NCBI GenBank assembly: GCA_964036295.1
Contig: OZ038471.1
Coordinates: 8,410,684 to 8,474,683, forward strand
Direction of reading: 5' to 3'
DNA length: 64,000 nucleotides
Origin: Plumapathes pennacea
Taxonomy: Eukaryota > Cnidaria > Anthozoa > Antipatharia > Myriopathidae
A program made the translations under genes and the position numbers. Below the pieces are notes generated by a model, which saw only the letters and a list, made by a program, of their open reading frames with translations, was not told the origin of the DNA and ran no database searches. Of the stretch, positions 1-11,102 are shown in pieces. The first letter of the stretch is position 1. Each line of letters begins with the position of its first letter.

Positions 1-930
1 CTAGATTTTAAACAGGGTTTCGTTGAGGCGTCCGTGAGTAAAGCTTTCCGCTTCATGTATTATGGTGTGGCATGTATTATGTATAATATACGCTGGGCTC
101 GGGAATGAGGCAGTCTTAAAAAGACGTGACAAAGAACTGAATTATGATTAATCTACATTCCTATCTATCAATCGCATACAATTTCTTAAACTATCTTGGC
201 ACCGACAAATAAATGCAATAAATCAAGATTTGGAACGGAAATGTGCAGTCTTGATTGATAGAGAACGAGCAAACCTGAGTAAGAGTCTCAAAAGTAGACA
301 ATAGAGTGGCGTCAACACTACACCCAGGAAATTAATTTGAAATTACCGGCTCTGTGATGTCCCGGAAATAGAGATAAAGGTAATCGACATCCAGTAATAT
401 TAGTATTAGTATTATTATGGAAATGACGTACATGGAAAAGTGAGCAGCAAAATATCAATGGAAGATAAATAGAGAGTATAATTAATATTTAAAATCTTCC
501 TTGTTTATATTCTTACTAAGGTCAACAGGCTAGAAGTAATAGTGCAGCCGTCCTTTTATTATCGTAAGTTAGATTCCCTGCAGTTTTTCCTTGTGCGTAA
601 TTAGATCGTCTTGACGTCAGGTATCCATTTGAATTAACGTCATTTCTCTCTATTCCACCAAATTCAACGCTTTGAGTTAGCGTGCCATTTCCAAGCAATT
701 CATTCCGATCCCTTAATTAAATATACTGACTGCATGATTCTAATGACAACTTCTTTCACTAAAAGCAAGTATTTCCCGCTATAGCTTTTGCCAGTGCTTT
801 TGTTCAGTTCCAAGCGATTCTTTCTTTATTAAATATTCTTAATAAGCCAGTGGACACATTTTTACACTTCTACCTACTCTATTAAAATCAAGTAATATGA
901 TACTTCTAGTAAGCTATTTCTAATAATTTA
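1..930. other. non-coding flank, nothing recognised
   Basis: AT-rich sequence with no coding segment or repeat that I recognise. It lies 3' of the minus-strand receptor gene that follows, so it may include that gene's 3' UTR. It could also be intron of HEX-A, whose upstream exons are not in this window. Confidence 0.4.
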
Positions 931-1956
931 TTATTGCCATGCGGTTCTCTTCCTTGGGTTAGTTATTGGATTGGTGCTAGGCGCTTGGATAGAATTTGAC
1001 CCGCTGGGCGTCAATATTTTGCGATATTCCTTTCTAAACGCCTTGTTCATAACGCCGTATATAACTGGGTTTATTGCGCTGCTCAGCGCACCCATAATGC
1101 TATACGTCATATGCACAAACCGCGACGACGTGTTAACGCCGGCAACACCAAGGATAGTGATAAAAAGCATCGGAAGCCAACAAATAGAAAACCCAATAAT
1201 TACAGCAAACAGGGTTTGGTTGACGTTAATATCTTCGACACTGAGTCCCAATCGGGAGTTACTGTTCGGGTTCATGGTCTTCCTATGACGACGAATAGCT
1301 GCATAGACCCGAGCGTAGCAAACTATCGCGACTATCCACGGAACTGCCAGAAAAATTAATATGATAGCGATCATTGCAGTCAGTGCCACAAGTTGAGCTT
1401 TGTAGAGCATGACGCAAATCGCTTTCGGTGCATAGAATCCGGTGATCGCCCATTTTGCTGCCAGAGGAAGAGACATCGTGCAGAAAACCACGAACCAAAT
1501 AGTCAAAGTATAGCCAATAGTTTTGCGTCTGGTGAAGTGTCTTCGGTAAAATGCGGCTGATCGCACGACCTTACAGTAGCGGTTTACTGCCGTGAACGAT
1601 AGTGTTATAATAGAGACGAATGCGAGGCAGTTGACAAAGTATGCCTGAACAGCACACATGGCATTCCCGAAAATCCACCTTCCTTCAATCAAAACCCCAA
1701 CTGAGAACGGGAGGCAAACGGTAGCGAAAGCTAAGTCCGAGATAGCAAGGGACACGATGGAGTAATTGGTTATGGTGCGAAGTCTTGTGTTTCTGTAAAC
1801 TGCGTAGCAAACTAAAATATTACCCAAAAGAGCAGTGATGTTGATAAGGAAGGCAAGGCTAACCTCAAAACCAATTAAAGCGCTGTGTCTCGGAGGTAAT
1901 TCAAGAAGGGACGGCTGCCCTCTGTTAGAGAGATTTGAAGTGGTATTTTCCTTCAT
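931..1956 (-). CDS. melatonin-receptor-like class A GPCR (receptor 1)
   Basis: Single-exon gene for a 341-residue seven-helix rhodopsin-class receptor. Two N-glycosylation sequons lie near the N-terminus (N4, N8). Helix 1 has the GN motif at 45-46, helix 2 has D74, the conserved cysteines are C101 and C181, helix 3 ends in NRY (125-127) instead of DRY, P206 is in helix 5, CWLP is at 259-262 and NPVIY at 296-300. NRY and the helix-8 stretch FRKEYRKI are typical of melatonin receptors, so the best family match is melatonin-receptor-like; the ligand cannot be inferred and cnidarian members are mostly orphans. It should act at the plasma membrane through G proteins. Residues 100-315 are almost identical to receptor 4 at 16869. 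It lies antisense upstream of the HEX-A exons, possibly inside a HEX-A intron. The C-terminus (SNSIQAPSTNP and on) differs from the HETGST tail of receptors 3 and 4. Confidence 0.9.
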   Translation of the reverse strand: MKENTTSNLSNRGQPSLLELPPRHSALIGFEVSLAFLINITALLGNILVCYAVYRNTRLRTITNYSIVSLAISDLAFATVCLPFSVGVLIEGRWIFGNAMCAVQAYFVNCLAFVSIITLSFTAVNRYCKVVRSAAFYRRHFTRRKTIGYTLTIWFVVFCTMSLPLAAKWAITGFYAPKAICVMLYKAQLVALTAMIAIILIFLAVPWIVAIVCYARVYAAIRRHRKTMNPNSNSRLGLSVEDINVNQTLFAVIIGFSICWLPMLFITILGVAGVNTSSRFVHMTYSIMGALSSAINPVIYGVMNKAFRKEYRKILTPSGSNSIQAPSTNPITNPRKRTAWQ

Positions 1957-2880
1957 CTTTCTGCCTTTTCCGAATGAAGAGAACAGTTTATAGAGCGCAG
2001 CATAAACTCCTTTTAAACTATAAACATGTTAAAATGCACCTGCTTTCTTCAAAGTTTTAATAATCTCCGTTGGATAACGTTAATTTGCATCAGAATTGAG
2101 CCATATTTTGTCAGTTAGGTGACTCTTTTCTAAAGGACATCTCCAGCTGATACGGATTTGCCAGCTCGGTAAACTGTGCTTACACACCTCCTTTGCTGTA
2201 CCAATATTAAACTAAATTAAAAAACAATGAATATTCTGCAGTGGTGTAATGAACTTCATCCACAAGAGTATTATTACTCGGCCCAGCGGCAGGGCGGTAC
2301 TTTTGAGACACGTAATGAAAAGTTAATCTTACATGTGGAAAAGGTTGCCGAGCTACACAAACTTCACCGAATGTTTATCCGGATATTTAAAACTCAAATT
2401 TAATCAGGGGATAACTGTATACGAACAGACTTGAGCGGCGGCCAATGTCTCATTTCATTCTGTTTGGCGGAGTGTATAAAAAATGATTCTGTCTCACAAA
2501 AGATAAATTAATGAACTGAGGTCTCACTTAACATAATGCATGCTGTCTTCGTAAATTAGTAAGAATCTGGTATTTTGTCTAATACCGAATACAAGAGTTG
2601 ATCGTGACTACGACAACAACTTTTAACCTCAGGGTACAGTCACTACTTTTCGCAATGTCAGGTGTAGCGTTTCCGGTTACTATGGGACAATTCGTTTGAT
2701 ACGATGTTGTGGAACTGTGATACTACAATCAATAGGTTCTTCGATAATTTACTCAAAAGTCCGACTAAACGTACAATGTGAAGTCTGCTTTCTCACCTCC
2801 TTCATCCGGTAAATAACGAAATTGTTCGCGCACGTAATATACGACTTCATTAGCATAACTATAAGACAAATTCATAAAAT
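1957..2880. promoter_or_regulatory. 5' flank of receptor 1
   Basis: No coding segment seen. The stretch around 2035-2090, read on the minus strand, contains GAAGAAAGCAGGTGC, also found about 90 bp upstream of receptors 3 (12781-12795) and 4 (16763-16777). The proximal promoter or 5' UTR is therefore shared by the three close paralogues, and similarity fades further upstream. I see no clear TATA box. Confidence 0.4.
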
Positions 2881-2884
2881 GCGT

Positions 2885-3930
2885 TATTTTTCTCAACCAA
2901 CGAGTCGGAAGCTGTGTTGTCTAAGAAACTTATGTTCAGTCTGTTACCTGGAATTAGAACTAACGAACACCTAAGGCTAATATATATACTAAGTGTCTCA
3001 AGGTCATTGCTTAGATCGCTTGTGCTGATATTGTAATGTTGTCTTGTTTTTGCACGTTCGACTTTTAAGGCGGCCCAAACAATGTGTTGCACGTTTTTGT
3101 TAGAAAATAATTTCAAAATTATTCTCAACAAAGGACGTTGCCCTCTACATTGGAGACTTTCTTTCTCAATCAATGAGTCAGAATCTGTGTTACCTGAGGC
3201 AATATATATTAATTCAGTACTGTTATCTGCAACTAGAGCCAACGAACATCTAAGGCTATATGATTGTATGTTTCCTTTAGTACGTGTTTCAAGGTCATTG
3301 TTTATATCTCTTGCAGTTGTCGTTTTGCACGTTCGCCTTTCAAGGACACGAAACCTCAAATTATAGTAATCTATGAAGGCGGTTGAGGTGTTGCAAATTA
3401 TTACATTCAAAATCATCTCAACTAGTAAGGATTATGCTATGTAACTTTAAATTCGGAGGTCCAGTTAGCCATTTTAAAAGTACGTTTGTTTTTGTGTGCT
3501 GTGTCGCGACTCTACCTCACTCTACCTACCCGGAATTTTCCTCAGTGTAAAGTATTAATGGCTATCCTTCGTTATATTAGAAGATCATGACGGTGTAACC
3601 TGTCTTCCTACATTCTTTAACCCTTTTATTTCCAAAATTAAACTACACTGGTTCTAGACTTTTAACAACAGTTCCCAGTACGTATGTCTTCCTCCATTAA
3701 CCGTTTTTCCTCGACCATGCACTGAGTCGGACTTTGCGTTATCTAAAGCAGTATTCAGTCCTCTTCATTAATGCGAACACGTAAAGGCTGTGTAATTTAT
3801 GGAAAGGTCGCCTCAAGGTCAGTATTTAGCTTATAAGGTTCCTTGGGCTGTTAACTAATTGGTCTTCCTGCACTTTCGTTCTTTGAGGACACGAAACCTT
3901 GGTAATTTGTCAAGGGGACCAAACAATTTT
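2885..3930. repeat. diverged direct tandem repeat, about 275 bp period
   Basis: Related blocks recur at about 2890, 3164 and 3709. Each has a start like CTCAACCAACGAGTCGGA, then a TAACGAACACCTAAGGCT-like segment (2960, 3239), then CAAGGTCATTGCTTAGAT-like (3000, 3291, 3817), a TGCACGTTCG-like segment (3050, 3328, 3869) and a GGACACGAAAC-like end (3345, 3886). Spacing is about 274 bp, with a more degenerate unit between the second and third blocks. Units are far from identical, so this is old. No protein is supported. Confidence 0.5.
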
Positions 3931-4503
3931 TCTGGTAGCAAACTTCTCGCAAACTCCAATACCGTGAACTTTGAATCGAAGAATGATTTAAAAGCGCCAA
4001 TTACGTAAACAAATGACTCACTAAACTAGCCCAACAAACTGTATCTTAGCTTGATTTTTTATTTTACATAAATTTCAAAAAAGTTAAAAGTTTTATAACT
4101 TCTATTTTTAGGTTGTTATGACACAGGCCACACATTTGTACTTTGATCACCCGTATGAACCTGACCCCGAGGAGCGTGGGTACTACTGGGCGCCGCGATT
4201 TATCGACACACGAAAGACGTTTGGTTTTATGCCTGATGACCTGTACGCTAACGCAGACTTTACCAGGATGGGGGACCCAATAGTGGACATATGTAATAAC
4301 ATGTACAAGGGAAAGTGCGTACCTCTCAAAACACCTAAGAACATTGCAGGTAAGTCGTCTTTCTCCTGTCATCGAGATGCCCCTATTTCATCTTTGGCTT
4401 TCTTGGTTAAGTCAAGTCGACCTCTGAAATCAAAATAAAAACATTATGGAAATACTGTATTATCTGACAGTAGGTGGGATGAAAGTATGAGTCATATGAT
4501 TAC

Positions 4504-4711
4504 ACCCTTTCACTCCAAAGCTCACTGTGCAAATTCTCTCCGCCTTGTAAAAAGATTAAGCGTAGTGATGCAGTGAGAAACGATTGTCCAATCGGCTTTC
4601 ATCTGAGAAAACTATAAAGTGTGTCAAATTCTCCATACTGTATAGAAAATATATCTGAAAAAATATAGGAGAAAATTTAAGTTGATCACAGTCTTGGGAA
4701 TGAAAGGGTAA
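4504..4711. repeat. dispersed TIR repeat, copy 1 (CCCTTTCACTC family)
   Basis: About 208 bp bounded by CCCTTTCACTCC and GGGAATGAAAGGGT as imperfect inverted ends, in a HEX-A intron. Internally it has a TTCTCCATACTGTAT segment. Relatives occur at 38306-38497 and 51557-51733, so this is an interspersed family in the window, probably a small non-autonomous DNA element. Confidence 0.6.
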
Positions 4712-4833
4712 AGACTTCTATACCTGTACAGGTCAAAGAGAAATATGGCCGAAATGTGCACAGAGTAAGAAAAGTTTGATTCGTTACACAAACAAATCAA
4801 TCCCACCACGAGAAGTTAGAGCAATTTGTAAAC

Positions 4834-4862
4834 ATAAACAAACAAACAAACAAACAAACATA
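4834..4862. repeat. (AAAC)n microsatellite
   Basis: About six AAAC units in a HEX-A intron. Confidence 0.9.
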
Positions 4863-5975
4863 ATGTGATATTTCTGGTATTAATTCAATATAAGGCAATA
4901 TATATATATTTGTCTCTAGTTCTTATGTTTCTATTTTCGCATGGGTTTGGCCTGCAGCTCCCTGACCCGCATGAGTTGGTGTGGTTTGAGCTGGGCGGCC
5001 ATGTTTTTCATTCTGATGAATATTTGTTTCCGTCCCACAAGGCATGGCGGGCGCCCTGTGGAGCGAGACAGTGAGGACCCCATCACAGTTCCATTCCATG
5101 ATTTATCCTCGACTGCTTGCTTTGGCGGAGAGAGCCTGGCACAAAGGCTGCTTCGAAGCAGAACCCGACCCAGCACGCAGAGAGCAAATAAAAAAGATGG
5201 AGTGGGAGATGTTCGCTAACACTTTGGGCTACAAAGAACTAGCTAGGCTGGACGGAATGAATATCAATTATCACATTCCTGTCTCTGGGGCTAGGTAAGA
5301 GTAATAGTAATGGTCTGTCCTTGCCTGATGCGGCTCTAAAGTAGCACATTGCATTTGATGAGGAAAGTTTCATTTGATTGGAAAATTATCATACAATTGA
5401 AACTATTTTTCATAAGGAGGGTTTCCCACTATAAGCCTTGCTTTGAAACAGAAAGGGTATGTCGGAAATGGACTATTGGACTGAACTGTTAAATATCACT
5501 CAAAACCTTAAAAGCTCTCGTAAATGAAAGTACGTTCGCATTGAAATGTTCACGTTTTTGTTGAACGGAGTTTGTCTTTGAGTTCAATTTGTATAGAAAA
5601 TATAACGTCGAAAGCACGATTTCATTCATACATAAAATGTTGCACAAAGACGGGAAAATAAACTGATTTGAACGTTTTTAAAAACTTGCAGGATTGAGGG
5701 CGGTAAGTTGAAAAGCAACTCCGCGTTCCCTGGCCTTCCGATTCAGTACAGCAGCAATGGCGGCAAAACATGGAATGACCTCGGTGATGGGGCCATGGTA
5801 ACGGGCCGGGTGAAACTGGGTACCAGGTCAGAAATTTAAGGCGTCCTAACATATTTCTATAGGGCTATGGCAAGAACCTAATGTTGTTCTTCTTTACGTA
5901 GGTCCGCGGATAGACGCCGCCTCAGCAGGCTGATAGACGTTCAAGTGTAAGGTTCAACCTCAATCCCAACAGATC

Positions 5976-5981
5976 AATAAA
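5976..5981 (+). terminator. poly(A) signal of HEX-A
   Basis: AATAAA lies 25 bp after the HEX-A stop codon, which supports the proposed last exon and its strand. Confidence 0.6.
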
Positions 5982-6860
5982 AGCTTTGGGAGTATATACA
6001 GACACAAATAAAGGTTGAAAAGCAAGAGTGCCAGTATATGCTGATATTTTCAAGGTGTCTTTGCTAGCTTGTTGGTAGCAGTCTTTGGTAATAACTTTAG
6101 TTATACTGATGATACTTCAGATCGTGGGGAGAGTAAAATCACTATAATACAGATATCATTATAACCCCTCCCCCCCCCCCCCCCCCCCCCCCCCCCGCAC
6201 ACACGCCCATGATCAATTATTGAAATAAGCCCTCATGGGCTTACTGGAGCATTTACGGTCGTTGTACTTAGCTGCGGCTTATTATTACGTGGTATTAGAA
6301 TATTATGATTATTTTTGAAGATATATAGTTACACTTAAAAGCGTTCTACTGAGTTTTTTCTTTCTTCATCTTATTGGGTCGTGTGGTGGAATCTTAGAAG
6401 AAGTAGACAGATATGGATAAAAACAACTACAGTGTATTTAAGCTCTTCCATTAATTCGTGCCAACCCAGCCAAAATGCTCACTCATATGCCAGAAAATTC
6501 TCTATACAATAAAATATACCCAGCGATATCTGGAACCCACTGGCCAAGGTCAAAGAGGAGTGCAGCCTCCGCTACTTTTAAAGGAGAAGTTTCAGATTTT
6601 ACGAGATTCAGTACTTAATAATTTTCTCTAATTTTCCAACCTCAGTATGTTTATAAGGATATATTGGTCTTTTGAGAATATTACAAAGGTCCAGACACTA
6701 CATTTATTTCTGGCCGAGACCGCGGTCATTTTTATAGATTTTCTAAGAAAGAAGACCAAGAGATAATAACTTCACTCGATACCAAGGCAAGGCCTCCTGG
6801 TTACTACCAATCGGTTTCTATCAACTCTTTGTATTTGCTGATTGTTTTAGTACATGTAGA
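5982..6860. other. non-coding spacer with a C run
   Basis: No coding segment seen. It contains an uninterrupted C run at 6170-6196. It separates the 3' end of HEX-A from the 3' end of receptor 2, so the two genes converge here. Confidence 0.5.
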
Positions 6861-7847
6861 CTACGCCATGGTCACCCGTTTCGACCGCCGTTTTGGTACA
6901 CAGGATGGCAGTATCTGGAGAAATTCCTTCCTGAACTCTTTGTGCATTACACCATAAATGATTGAATTTATGGCGCAACTTAACGCACCCATGATACTGT
7001 AAGTCATGTGCAAAGAACGCGACGATCTTCCAATCCCATACATATGAAGGAATGAGATAAAAACTGTGGGAAGCCAGCAAAATGAAAAACCACCAACAAC
7101 CGCTAGCAAAGTTCGCGTAATTTTGATGTCCTCGACACTTGATCCCAACTGTGAATTGGCAGCCGTGTTCACTTTGTGCTTCTGAATGGATACGAAAACC
7201 CGCACATAGCAAACCACTGCGACTATCCAGGGAATTACAACGACAAAAGATATAATCATCAACATGGCGGACAGAGGTGCGGCTCCAGCTTTATAAAAAT
7301 AGATACAACATGCTTTTTGTCCTGAAAACACAATGTCTGCTAAAGACGAAGCTGGTGGCACAGCCGATACACAGAATGCCACAACCCAAATCATTACAGT
7401 GAAGACAATGGTCTTGTGTTTGGTGAAGTGCCTCCGAAAACTCGCTGCGGATCGCACGATCTTAAAGTAGCGGTTTACTGCCGTGAATGTCATTGTTAAA
7501 ATGGAAGCTGAGGCTAAAGAGTTTATAAAGTAGGCCTGTACAGCACAGAGGACGTTCCCGTAAATCCATTTTCCATGGATCAAGACCCCCAACGAGAACG
7601 GTAAACAAACGATTGCGAAAAGTAGATCCGAGATTGCCAGGGACACGATAGAATAGTTGGTTACAGTGCGGAGTCTAACGTTTCTGTAAATGGCGGAGCA
7701 AACCAAAACATTGCCCCAAAAAGCGGTGATGTCAATAAGAAAGACCATACCCACTTCAAAGACAACCAGAGCTACGTGTCTTGCAGGCAGCTCGAAAGAG
7801 GAGGGTTTCTTCCCGAGAGTGAGATTCGAAGAAATGTTTTCGTTCAT
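6861..7847 (-). CDS. melatonin-receptor-like class A GPCR (receptor 2, divergent)
   Basis: Single-exon, 328-residue seven-helix receptor of the same subfamily, clearly more divergent than the other three. Sequons at N4 and N8; GN at 45-46; D74; C101 with C180/C181; NRY at 125-127; P206; CWLP at 257-260. Helix 7 has NSIIY (294-298) instead of NPVIY. Loss of the NPxxY proline is also known in melatonin receptors (NAxxY), which supports the family call. The carboxyl end is basic (CVPKRRSKRVTMA) with a cysteine that could be palmitoylated. The ATG at 7847 aligns with the starts of the paralogues. A copy of its first codons and 5' flank lies just upstream at 8236-8460. The ligand is unknown; the receptor is probably active because all core residues are intact. 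Confidence 0.9.
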   Translation of the reverse strand: MNENISSNLTLGKKPSSFELPARHVALVVFEVGMVFLIDITAFWGNVLVCSAIYRNVRLRTVTNYSIVSLAISDLLFAIVCLPFSLGVLIHGKWIYGNVLCAVQAYFINSLASASILTMTFTAVNRYFKIVRSAASFRRHFTKHKTIVFTVMIWVVAFCVSAVPPASSLADIVFSGQKACCIYFYKAGAAPLSAMLMIISFVVVIPWIVAVVCYVRVFVSIQKHKVNTAANSQLGSSVEDIKITRTLLAVVGGFSFCWLPTVFISFLHMYGIGRSSRSLHMTYSIMGALSCAINSIIYGVMHKEFRKEFLQILPSCVPKRRSKRVTMA

Positions 7848-8235
7848 CTTTCTGAAGTCAAAGAGAAAAAAGCCGTGCTGCTCCTTCTATTTGTCATGAC
7901 AGAGATAATAGAAATTTAAATTAGGGAAAGCTGTGTTTGCTTTGTATCCAGCTTCTCTGACAACATCCTTAGTTCACTGGAGTTTTCTTGATTTTTTATC
8001 TTGCACAAGCTCATTTTTATAGTGAAAAGTAGAAAGCTGCCATAAGTGGAGCTTGTAAAGGTTAGTACAGTAAAACATTATCAGTGATGAGGGAGAATTC
8101 CTAGTTTAATTAGCTTTCATCTAAGCAAGGTATCGAAAGCCAAGCCGTTTTCCTTGCTGCCTGATATATTGCTGGTGACAAATTGAAGGAGAAAATAGAA
8201 GTTGATTCATATACCGCGGAATTGTGTGCGGTAAG

Positions 8236-8460
8236 GAAAACTATACCGACTTCAAAGTCAACCAATGCTACGTGGCTTGTAAGCAACTCGGAAAACCGAG
8301 GGTTTCTTCCCGATATTAAAATTCAAAAAAACGTTTTCGTTTATCTTCTCTGAATAAAAAAAAGATAAAAAGGATGATAAGTTTCTATTTGTATCAGACA
8401 TACGGAACTTTAAATAAACCATGTTGTATTTGCTTTGCCTCGCCGTAAGCATCCGTAGTT
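8236..8460 (-). pseudogene. relic of a receptor 2 duplicate (5' end and 5' flank only)
   Basis: Read on the minus strand, this segment aligns with the first ~30 codons of receptor 2 and about 100 bp upstream of it. INENVFLNFNIGKKPSVF corresponds to MNENISSNLTLGKKPSSF, and the flank keeps TTTGCTTTG..CATCC-like blocks. The start ATG is changed to ATA and the rest of the receptor is absent. This is a truncated tandem duplication, not a gene. Confidence 0.8.
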
Positions 8461-8708
8461 CATTTGAGATTCATCAAGGTTTGCCTTGGAGTAACTTTAA
8501 TTTTGATTTTCATTTAAAATGCACCAATCCGTCTAGGATCACAAAGAAAAGATTGAATATAAGCTTATAGTGCAGGGCGGCACCTATGTCAATAATCAGT
8601 GTCAACAATTGTTCACTTATCGATCACTTTTTCTTCAGCTTGATTAAAATTTTCAGACTTAGCGGAAGTCAAAAGAACTCGACCTCAACCCGGACTAATT
8701 CAGTTTGG

Positions 8709-8846
<138 letters not shown>

Positions 8847-8849
8847 ATT

Positions 8850-10914
8850 AAAGTGTCTATCTTCTAGTCGACTACATGTAGTCTACTAATCGGGAACACT
8901 TGTGCAATATTAAAACCTATAATATATGCTTACAAATTAAAGATATTAAAAATTAAAGATTTATACCATATAATTATACTTTGTACTATACTATACTCTT
9001 ATATTATGCTACACCATTCTATACCATACTATATTATACTAATATGCTATCATACTATAATTCATAGCAGCCCTGTTCATCAATTCCTGCACCAAGTTCA
9101 ATTGTTACATAGATCACAGTTTTTGCTGTCAAATCCCACCAAGCCAGTAGCGTCCTATTTTCGAATAGAACTTTTGAAGTGGCTTAGTGATAGAATGTTT
9201 CTGACTTTGGTGGAGAGTTTGGACCCTAGACATGGGCCGAAGTATCTGAGGAAATGCTCGGACAGTTTTAAAACTAGGGAGATGAAAGTACCCGTTTCTT
9301 TACTGTATGATGATGGCGAACTTTTGAACAAGCAATGACTGGGGCTGTAAAATTCTGCAAAATGCAAGCTTTTCGTGAGTACCAATAAACTATCCTTAAT
9401 TTTTCGTTTTCTCTACTTGGCACTAGTTATTATGTATTAGCAATTTCTTATTACTCGTGCCCTTAAAGGGTAGCGAGTCGAAGTCTCACTCCGCTATATT
9501 TTTACTATTTTTGTGAGTCGAGAATCAGCTCACTGTAATTGGTTCTTGGCAATCACGTGATTTTGGTGATCACGTGGCGCTGCGAGCAAACTGCCTAATT
9601 TTGAGGACTAGATGCGAGTGATTTAGGTTTGCATTACTTGCTACTTCAAACCTAAACACCCAATATGCACATGTATCTACTGCTTCGTGGTTTGTACGAA
9701 GCTGTTACTCTTACAACGCTTCGCAAGTTATTTCCAAACATATAAATCTTGGTCAGAAGCATTCCGTTTGCCACGTTAATGCGATGTAACAAAATAAAGC
9801 TTATGAATGAGCTAAAAACATCAAGCAACGATTATGAAGCAAAATATTTTGTTCGCTGCTCAAGCAACCAAATTTGGCGATGAACTGTTTGCGAATCCTG
9901 GTCTGTGCCAATGCAACTTTTTTTCTCATTTCGGGGTTTTGTATCCCCAATTATAAAATAAAAGTTATATAACGAGCGCTCTGATTGGTTTCCAACCGGG
10001 TTTGCATGAGGCTATGTAACATGGAAAGTGTGTTATATTGCTCTGAGGTTGCGCAGTGGGACAAATTTTTGGACTGTTCGAATTTAGTGAAGTTACCGAT
10101 TCTTCATTTGACCTTAGTTTACGAGAAAATCAAGAAATTTTAAGCCTCCAGCAAAGAAACGGCAACGGTGGTTATGGCAGAAGGAATGATTGATGACAGA
10201 TTATTTAGCACTGGGCAGAAACAGTTAGCTAACACTCAAGTTTCTTTGAGATAACAGCGGAAAGGATAAATCCATTGAATTGTTGAACTGGGCCCGGTTT
10301 TTCAAAGCACGATTAGGCTAATCCTGAGCAACAGGCAACTTACAGTAAACATTGAAAACAGGGAACGATAATTTACAGAGCGTTTGTACAAATAGTTGTG
10401 ACAAGTATCGGTTCATCAAAACTCGGTCCCATTCAGGATTACGTGTAAACAAAAAACGTAAAGTAATTATAAAGTACATTCGTGATTACGGCACTGTAAA
10501 ATACTCATCCGTTCAACTCAGCCCGGCAAAGAAGCGACGTGATTTCTCAAAAGATCTTGTGAAAGGTTATCTACTTGTACCATACCAAAATCAGTTTCTG
10601 GACGAGATGTCAGACAAGTGGAGCAGGAAGTAATCATAGCAAAGTAGCTTCCCAAACGTTGTGTTTACATTTAGTGCAGTTCACATCGATCACTTGCATC
10701 GCTTCAATCGGCACAGAAGAAGCTACACTAGCTGCTCGGCAAATTTAAGACAGCTCTGTTCTGGATACAACGGAAGCGCCAACCGAGCCGAAGGAAGTTC
10801 AGTTTAAGAGTCATTGATGGCTTTTTGACTTTTTGATTATTCATTTCTCCAGCATAATCACGTAAAACGGTCGTTTTTGCGGTAGTATTGCTGTCGTTTA
10901 TTTTATAAAAGAAA
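8850..10914. other. non-coding spacer, nothing firm
   Basis: Very AT-rich around 8900-9060 (TATACTATACT-like). It has several open frames up to about 110 codons, none with a recognisable domain. The frame at 10352-10633 (93 codons, Lys-rich) is the most gene-like, but I do not recognise it and it has no supporting context. Probably repeat-derived. Confidence 0.4.
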
Positions 10915-11091
10915 TATAAAACGCTTGCCGTATTTACATAGCCTGATGCCAACACTCGAGTGAGTTTGGGAGAACTCGAAAATTTGTGTAAACCCTCGCC
11001 GCGGCGGCTCGGGTTTACACAGACATTGTCATTCTCCCAAACTCCCTCTCGTGTTTGCATCAGGCTATGTAAACACGGCAAGCGTTTTATA
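10915..11091. repeat. 177-bp fold-back palindrome (MITE hairpin)
   Basis: The left arm starts TATAAAACGCTTGCCGT and the right arm ends ACGGCAAGCGTTTTATA. Matching continues inward through TTTACATAGCCTGATGC and GGGAGAA to a central palindrome around CTCGCCGCGGCGGCTCG (TGTGTAAACCC against GGGTTTACACA). Nearly the whole sequence can form one hairpin. Confidence 0.85.
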
Positions 11092-11102
11092 ATTCTTAAA
11101 TA

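Larger units (their letters stand above)
4112..5950 (+). pseudogene. HEX-A: last four exons of a chitobiase-type GH20 beta-N-acetylhexosaminidase, frameshifted
   Basis: Four exons match the 3' half of HEX-B with the same boundaries and phases: 4112-4349, 5042-5294, 5693-5826 and 5902-5950 (stop TAA at 5948-5950). Introns are GT-AG. Exon 1 here encodes the end of the GH20 barrel (LYFDHPYEPDPEERG..YW), exon 2 has ALWSETVRTP and ERAWH, and exon 3 is the small C-terminal domain (AFPGLPIQYSSNGGKTW). The enzyme family releases terminal GlcNAc from chitin oligomers or glycans; the catalytic Asp-Glu exon is not in this window. Exon 3 is 134 bp where the HEX-B exon is 135. One G seems to be missing in GAGGCGG at 5697-5703, which gives an early TGA, so this is either a pseudogene or a consensus error. 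Upstream exons may lie left of the window, with receptor 1 nested antisense in the intron, or the gene may be 5'-truncated. A poly(A) signal follows. Confidence 0.75.

Noticed and set aside
10352-10633. 93-codon Lys-rich frame as a gene
   Set aside because: It has plausible composition but no recognised domain, no clear splice or poly(A) context, and it lies in repeat-like sequence.
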